DNA of 8,067 nt from Candidatus Poribacteria bacterium (GTDB lineage Bacteria > Poribacteria > WGA-4E > PCPOR2b): assembly GCA_027296925.1 (NCBI GenBank), contig JAPUIP010000635.1:1-8067 (forward strand), written 5' to 3'. Position 1 is the first letter of the stretch. Every line of letters begins with the position of its first letter. Shown here one piece after another: positions 4,842 through 8,067 of the stretch. The notes under the pieces are model-generated. The model saw only the letters and a list, made by a program, of their open reading frames with translations, was not told where the DNA came from and did no database searches. The position numbers and the translations under genes are program-made.

Positions 4842-6971
4842 ATGATTCAAAACGCGAGTCGGAAAATCAACAATGTTAGCCCCTACGGGATCCCCTCAGA
4901 CGGGGACAAGTTTCCCTTCGGTCACAACCTCACCGTCCTCTTTGTCCTGCTGCTGTTGACCATCAGTTTCGTTGCGGGATGCGGCAGGGATGATTCCACC
5001 ACAGTGAATAAGGCGGAAATGACGCAAAAGACACAACAAGGAGATGAGGCGTCAACAGACACCGAAGACAAAACGCCAAAGATGGCGATGGAAACCGGGA
5101 CAATGGAAGAACACGCTGGTCATGGTCCCGTCGTCCCTGTGATTGATGAAGACACAAAGAAAATCAAATACTGGACCTGCGTGATGCACCCGTCCGTCAA
5201 AATGCCAGATCCGGGCAATTGTCCGGTGTGCAAGATGGAGTTGATTCCGGTTTACGAAGGCGCCGGACTGACGCTCACTGAGAAACAGAAAGCCTTGATT
5301 CCGGTTCGCACGGAACCGATTGCGTTTCGTAAATTAGCCCATGAAATAAGAACCGTGGGTGTTTTAGATTACAACGAGACACGGGTGGCGTACGCTTCGA
5401 CGCGGATTTCCGGCTGGATTGAAGACCTACACGTCGATTTCACCGGAATCAACGTCCGTAAAGGCGATGAGTTGCTCACGATTTACAGTCCAGAACTGGT
5501 CGCCGCGCAGGAGGAATATCTCACCTCGCTAAGAAGTGTTGATGAACTGAAGAACACGCATTTGGTCGATCTCCGACGGACGATCGAACAGACACTTTCT
5601 GCCGCACGGTCTAAGCTAGAATTGTATGGACTCACTGAAGAACAGATCGCAGATATCCGCGAACATGGCGAAGCACGCACAGAACTCCCGTTGTACGCGC
5701 CCATTGGGGGCACGGTCATCCACATGAATATCTACAAAGGGCAACATGTCAATCGGGGAATGAACCTCTATCGAATTGCAGACCTTAAAAGCCTCTGGAT
5801 CATGGCGGATGTCTATGAATACGAACTGCCATGGATGTATATGGGACAAGAAGTGGAGATTACCGCACAGTCGATGCCCGGTCAAACCTTTCACGGGGAA
5901 GTCACCTACATCTATCCCTTCTTCGATGCGCCGACACGGACTCAGAAAGTCCAAATCGAAGTACCAAATCCGGATGGGCAACTGCGTCCGGGGATGTACG
6001 TTACGCTTCGGATGAAGCCGACGCTTGCGGAAATCTATGCACGTGAAGCCCACCCAAAAGACCCGTATGCCTGCCCGATGCACCCGTGGATTACTTCAGC
6101 AACCCGCGATGATTGCGCGATCTGTGGCATGAATCTGGAATCCACGCGCCCGGAACCTCTCATCGACGGGGCCATGAAAGATGTTTGGACCTGCCCTATG
6201 CATCCACAAGTGCAGCAGGATGAACCCGGCGAATGCGAAATCTGTGGGATGAACTTAATCGAAAAACAGACGCCAATGGCAACAGAACACGCCGGACATG
6301 AACACAGTCAAATGAAACTCGAACTGAAACCGTTGGATAAAGGTCGGAGTGAGCATCATGGAAGTTCCTCTTTCAAAGCGAACAGCTCTGCGACAAAAGA
6401 AGTCTGGACTTGCCCCATGCATCCCCAAGTCCAAGGGGACAGTCCGGGGGAATGTGAGATCTGTGGCATGGATCTCGTCAAGAAAGACGTACCGGTTGAA
6501 TCCAGTCACGACGAGACAACTGCAGCAGCGACGTTGGGGCCAGAGCCTCCGCCGCTCACCTTCAAGTACGCCTGTCCCGATCATCCCGATGAATATGCCA
6601 CCGTGCCGGGAAAATGCCCCAAAGATGGGAAATCCCTGATCATGACTGGGGAAGTTCTAGCCGTCCCCAAAAGTGCCGTGATCGATACTGGTTTACGCAA
6701 GATCGTGTATGCAGACCGTGGCGAATCGGGATACGAGCAGCTTGAAGTTGAATTGGGCCCCGAAGCATGGGCGGAGGTTAAGCACAACGGACACACAGTC
6801 AAACGACGCTTCTATCCGATCATAAATGGGTTGAATCTCGACGATATGGTCGTCACCAACGGTAACTTTCTGCTCGATTCGCAGACGCAACTGACAGGGT
6901 CGGCGGCGGGGGCGTATGGTGGTGCGCTTGGTGGGGAAGGGGAGGCGAGTGCCCCTGTGCATCGACATTGA
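4842..6971 (+). CDS. CusB-like RND periplasmic adaptor lipoprotein with five metal-binding modules
   Basis: A 709-residue membrane fusion (adaptor) protein of the CusB type, which links an inner-membrane RND pump to an outer-membrane channel and delivers metal. Start 4842 is 3 nt after the upstream stop, with GAGGAGG just before it. A lipobox FVAGC puts the lipidated Cys at 47. The first heavy-metal-binding module (about 110-137) has C113, M115-H116, C127-C130 and M132. The adaptor core follows: LTLTEKQKALIPVRTEPI, barrel-sandwich hybrid (ISGWIEDLHVDFTGINVRKGD; LPLYAPIGGTVIHMNIYKGQ), a helical hairpin (215-275), and a beta-barrel ending at GQLRPGMYVTLRM (379-391). About 210 residues with four further modules then interrupt the usual passage to the membrane-proximal domain (LAVPKSAVIDTGLRKIVYAD at 606-625, then INGLNLDDMVVTNGNFLLDS). 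His-rich stretches (HAGHG, HAGHEH, EHHG) occur. CusB proteins are usually about 400 residues, or somewhat more with one module. Copper or silver is likely but not shown. No pump gene follows. Confidence 0.93.
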   Translation: MIQNASRKINNVSPYGIPSDGDKFPFGHNLTVLFVLLLLTISFVAGCGRDDSTTVNKAEMTQKTQQGDEASTDTEDKTPKMAMETGTMEEHAGHGPVVPVIDEDTKKIKYWTCVMHPSVKMPDPGNCPVCKMELIPVYEGAGLTLTEKQKALIPVRTEPIAFRKLAHEIRTVGVLDYNETRVAYASTRISGWIEDLHVDFTGINVRKGDELLTIYSPELVAAQEEYLTSLRSVDELKNTHLVDLRRTIEQTLSAARSKLELYGLTEEQIADIREHGEARTELPLYAPIGGTVIHMNIYKGQHVNRGMNLYRIADLKSLWIMADVYEYELPWMYMGQEVEITAQSMPGQTFHGEVTYIYPFFDAPTRTQKVQIEVPNPDGQLRPGMYVTLRMKPTLAEIYAREAHPKDPYACPMHPWITSATRDDCAICGMNLESTRPEPLIDGAMKDVWTCPMHPQVQQDEPGECEICGMNLIEKQTPMATEHAGHEHSQMKLELKPLDKGRSEHHGSSSFKANSSATKEVWTCPMHPQVQGDSPGECEICGMDLVKKDVPVESSHDETTAAATLGPEPPPLTFKYACPDHPDEYATVPGKCPKDGKSLIMTGEVLAVPKSAVIDTGLRKIVYADRGESGYEQLEVELGPEAWAEVKHNGHTVKRRFYPIINGLNLDDMVVTNGNFLLDSQTQLTGSAAGAYGGALGGEGEASAPVHRH
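5169..5252 (+). other. N-terminal heavy-metal-binding module of the adaptor
   Basis: Codons 110-137 encode the pattern YWTC-x-MHP-x(10)-C-x2-C-x-M (C113, M115, H116, C127, C130, M132). This matches the small Cys/His/Met zinc-ribbon-like module (often annotated as heavy metal binding domain) found at the N-terminus of many CusB-like adaptors and some copper ATPases. Its position before the adaptor core is the usual one. Confidence 0.8.
6066..6638 (+). repeat. Four-copy array of metal-binding modules within the adaptor gene
   Basis: Four coding repeats of about 72 bp are separated by variable linkers, at 6066-6137, 6186-6257, 6405-6476 and 6567-6638. The first three keep C-P-M-H-P and C-x-I-C-G-M fully (Cys 411/425/428, 451/465/468, 524/538/541). 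Copies two and three are nearly identical in protein (VWTCPMHPQVQ, PGECEICGM) but differ at about 13 of 25 codons by silent changes, so they are not a fresh duplication and have been kept under selection. The fourth has C578, H581 and C592, but Asp replaces the last Cys and Lys replaces the Met, so it is degenerate. The linkers contain His-rich patches. Confidence 0.85.
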
Positions 6972-7059
6972 TGTGCGGGAAAATGTCTGGGAACTTCGCT
7001 TATGGTTGCTTCCCAAACGATATTGTTCGCTGACCATCTACACGTATTAGTCCGCCACT

Positions 7060-7341
7060 TCAGTTCCTCAAGAAAGTGGCCATGTCTGTAAACCCATAAA
7101 GACTGTTGCTACCAGATGTTATGGTTTGACCTGATGTCTCCTTCTTAAAAGCGTCAGTCCATTTCTCAATTTGAGGGGTCGCTAATTCTGCATGTTCTTT
7201 GTTGGCAAAATAGCCAAGAGATACGTGGGGATCATATGATGAAAGATTATTACCTGGATTATCGAACAATAATGAAAACCCATTAAATGATGCCCACACA
7301 GGTGCGAAACCGGCTATCTTGTTATTTGTAATTGTAATCAT
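7060..7341 (-). CDS. Hypothetical protein, possibly the C-terminal half of a 2H-phosphoesterase-like protein
   Basis: A 93-residue minus-strand ORF. GAGGTGA ends about 5 nt before its ATG (7341), a good ribosome site. The sequence NGFSLLFDNPGNN...SYDPHVSLGYFAN contains H-V-S-L, the H-x-S/T-x signature of 2H phosphoesterases (LigT/AKAP7-like). It ends in NSLYGFTDMATFLRN, a strand-like segment that in such folds follows the second motif. Known 2H proteins have two such motifs over about 180-230 residues; only one is present here, so this would be half a protein or an N-terminally truncated gene. The stretch is more AT-rich than the efflux genes, and the gene points towards them, which suggests separate acquisition. 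The 88 bp between the adaptor stop and this gene's stop contain no gene. The family assignment is my inference from one motif and is uncertain. Confidence 0.55.
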   Translation of the reverse strand: MITITNNKIAGFAPVWASFNGFSLLFDNPGNNLSSYDPHVSLGYFANKEHAELATPQIEKWTDAFKKETSGQTITSGSNSLYGFTDMATFLRN

Positions 7342-7588
7342 TTAACTCACCTCAATATGCTTTTTTGTTTAGCATCTGTATTGGAGTTTTTATTCTTTCA
7401 CCCAATCACAAAACGTCCAGTAAGTTTTATTATTGGGTTTCCCTGCGGTTTCGGGATTATCCAAAATCACAAAACCGCATCACGCTTGATTCACATCTGT
7501 AATCGTTAAAAACGTCCGAGTGCGCGACGCTTTGCCGCAAAGCAATTATACCGCTATTGACAAAGTCGCTTATGCTTCTTGGGGCAAC
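7342..7588. other. Intergenic stretch with short repeats and a possible minus-strand gene remnant
   Basis: On the minus strand, 7479 down to 7390 reads as 29 open codons and a TAA, beginning CGFVILDNPETAGKPNNK and ending YWTFCDWVKE. It has protein-like composition but no start; an in-frame TGA lies directly upstream (7480-7482). It sits 48 bp before the 7341 gene and could be the tail of a lost gene. AATCACAAAAC occurs at 7404-7414 and 7465-7475, and AAAACGTCC at 7410-7418 and 7509-7517. TGCGGTTT (7444-7451) and AAACCGCA (7472-7479) form an inverted repeat. GCTTTG/CAAAGC (7529-7543) is a small hairpin. I recognise none of these as a known element. Confidence 0.4.
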
Positions 7589-7846
7589 TCAATCGGCGAC
7601 GGCTTCGCGATCGGCAGACACGCATTCCGATGCATCCGGTTGCCTCACGTTCAGAACTCCGGCTTTTTGAAATGCCTGTAAATCGATTGTCTGGCTTGCT
7701 TCACTGAATATCTCAATGCCGATTAGGCGACCTTTGATGTCGAAGTCCAACACGATGTTGTCTTTGATATCCATAGAGTCGGCGCTCGGTTCGTCCGAGA
7801 AATGGATAAAGAGCGAATCGGTCTCTGGATGATAGTTGCATTTCAT
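7589..7846 (-). CDS. DUF2283 family small protein
   Basis: An 85-residue minus-strand gene. AAGGA lies about 8 nt before ATG 7846. The N-terminal 55 residues (MKCNYHPETDSLFIHFSDEP... NIVLDFDIKGRLIGIEIFS) follow the DUF2283 pattern: Y-x-x-E-x-D-x-L-x-I, then ILDFD-x-x-G-x-hhGIEI. The C-terminal 30 residues are a variable Asp/Glu/Ala tail (DASECVSADREAVAD). The molecular function is unknown. The family is often found beside small DUF4258-type or RelE-like genes and has been suggested as an antitoxin-like partner. Here the gene 46 bp upstream on the same strand fits that arrangement. The family call is strong; the toxin-antitoxin role is inference. Confidence 0.85.
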   Translation of the reverse strand: MKCNYHPETDSLFIHFSDEPSADSMDIKDNIVLDFDIKGRLIGIEIFSEASQTIDLQAFQKAGVLNVRQPDASECVSADREAVAD

Positions 7847-7892
7847 GGTTTTTTCCTTGTGCTTTATTGATTGTTTTGAGTGTTAACGGCGA

Positions 7893-8067
7893 TTAACTCC
7901 TGACCCCTCGTGGATTAGCTAAATACCTTTGGGTAAACTGTCCGTCAATCATGCCGGTGATAATCGTCTGACGGTCTGCGGCTGTTACAATGCGAAGACA
8001 TTTTCCCAACTCCGGGATATACCCCCAATGGCGGATAGCGCCGTCTTTTTGTGTTTCTCGTCTGATA
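7893..8067 (-). CDS. Small DUF4258-like protein, C-terminal part (5' end beyond the window)
   Basis: An open minus-strand frame runs from the window edge (first full codon ends at 8066) to TAA at 7893-7895, giving 57 residues without a start. It reads IRRETQKDGAIRHWGYIPEL and GKCLRIVTAADRQTIITGMI, then a polar tail. The pattern (basic residues, a HWGYIPELGKxLRIVT core, then a T-I strand) resembles the short basic DUF4258-type proteins commonly encoded just before DUF2283 genes. The DUF2283 start is 46 bp downstream, so the two probably share a transcript. The fold and any toxin activity are inferred. A frame-specific composition change near ANPRGVRS shows no obvious domain end. Confidence 0.6.
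   Translation of the reverse strand, partial: IRRETQKDGAIRHWGYIPELGKCLRIVTAADRQTIITGMIDGQFTQRYLANPRGVRS

Noticed and set aside
5616..6083. 155-codon minus-strand open frame inside the adaptor gene
   Set aside because: Antisense to the conserved adaptor core; composition is that of a shadow frame.
6066..6638. Repeated TGCCC-ATGCATCC units as a CRISPR or DNA-level tandem repeat
   Set aside because: The units keep the reading frame, vary mainly at silent positions and have unequal spacing, so they are protein-domain repeats.
6989..7014. GGGAA...TTCCC hairpin after the adaptor gene as an operon terminator
   Set aside because: The stem is only 5 bp with a 16-nt loop and there is no T-tract after it.
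7529..7543. GCTTTG/CAAAGC hairpin as a terminator after the DUF2283 gene
   Set aside because: The stem is 6 bp; on the minus strand the nearest T-run comes about 15 nt later, so the intrinsic terminator pattern is not met.

Overview
The window comes from a Gram-negative, probably uncultured bacterium: it encodes outer-membrane efflux proteins and lipoproteins, a sigma-54-type regulator and a -24/-12 promoter. I cannot name the lineage from sequence alone. The many broken genes, a small inverted-repeat element and small DUF2283-type genes suggest a genome carrying much repetitive and decaying DNA.

Left part (1-1078) is the wreck of a two-component system. The first 291 bases are the C-terminal ATPase end of a histidine kinase. 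Its NtrC-family response regulator starts at 376. The receiver domain is split by a 155-bp MITE-like element (572-726) with 17-bp imperfect terminal inverted repeats and a 5-bp near-duplication of the target. The AAA+ domain then stops just after its Walker A motif (about 1078) and runs into unrelated DNA.

1079-1788 holds no intact gene. It does contain a good match to a sigma-54 promoter (1294-1309) overlapped by a near-perfect palindrome (1280-1306), and the remnant of a secreted Ycf48/BNR-type protein in which a conserved Trp codon reads TAG.

The core (1789-6971) is an apparently intact, tightly spaced three-gene operon for heavy-metal efflux. Two tandem, diverged TolC/CusC-like outer-membrane proteins (one with an ordinary signal peptide, one with a lipobox) are followed by a 709-residue CusB-like periplasmic adaptor lipoprotein. 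The adaptor has one Cys/His/Met metal-binding module near its N-terminus and four more, the last degenerate, inserted between its beta-barrel and membrane-proximal domains. No CusA-type RND pump gene follows. The plausible picture is periplasmic metal (copper or silver class) captured by the adaptor and exported through the outer-membrane channels, with the inner-membrane pump encoded elsewhere or lost.

The right part (6972-8067) is read from the minus strand. It has a 93-residue orphan with a 2H-phosphoesterase-like HVSL motif, a 247-bp gap with short repeats and a possible gene remnant, and a DUF2283 gene preceded by the C-terminal part of a small DUF4258-like gene cut by the window edge, a toxin-antitoxin-like pair.
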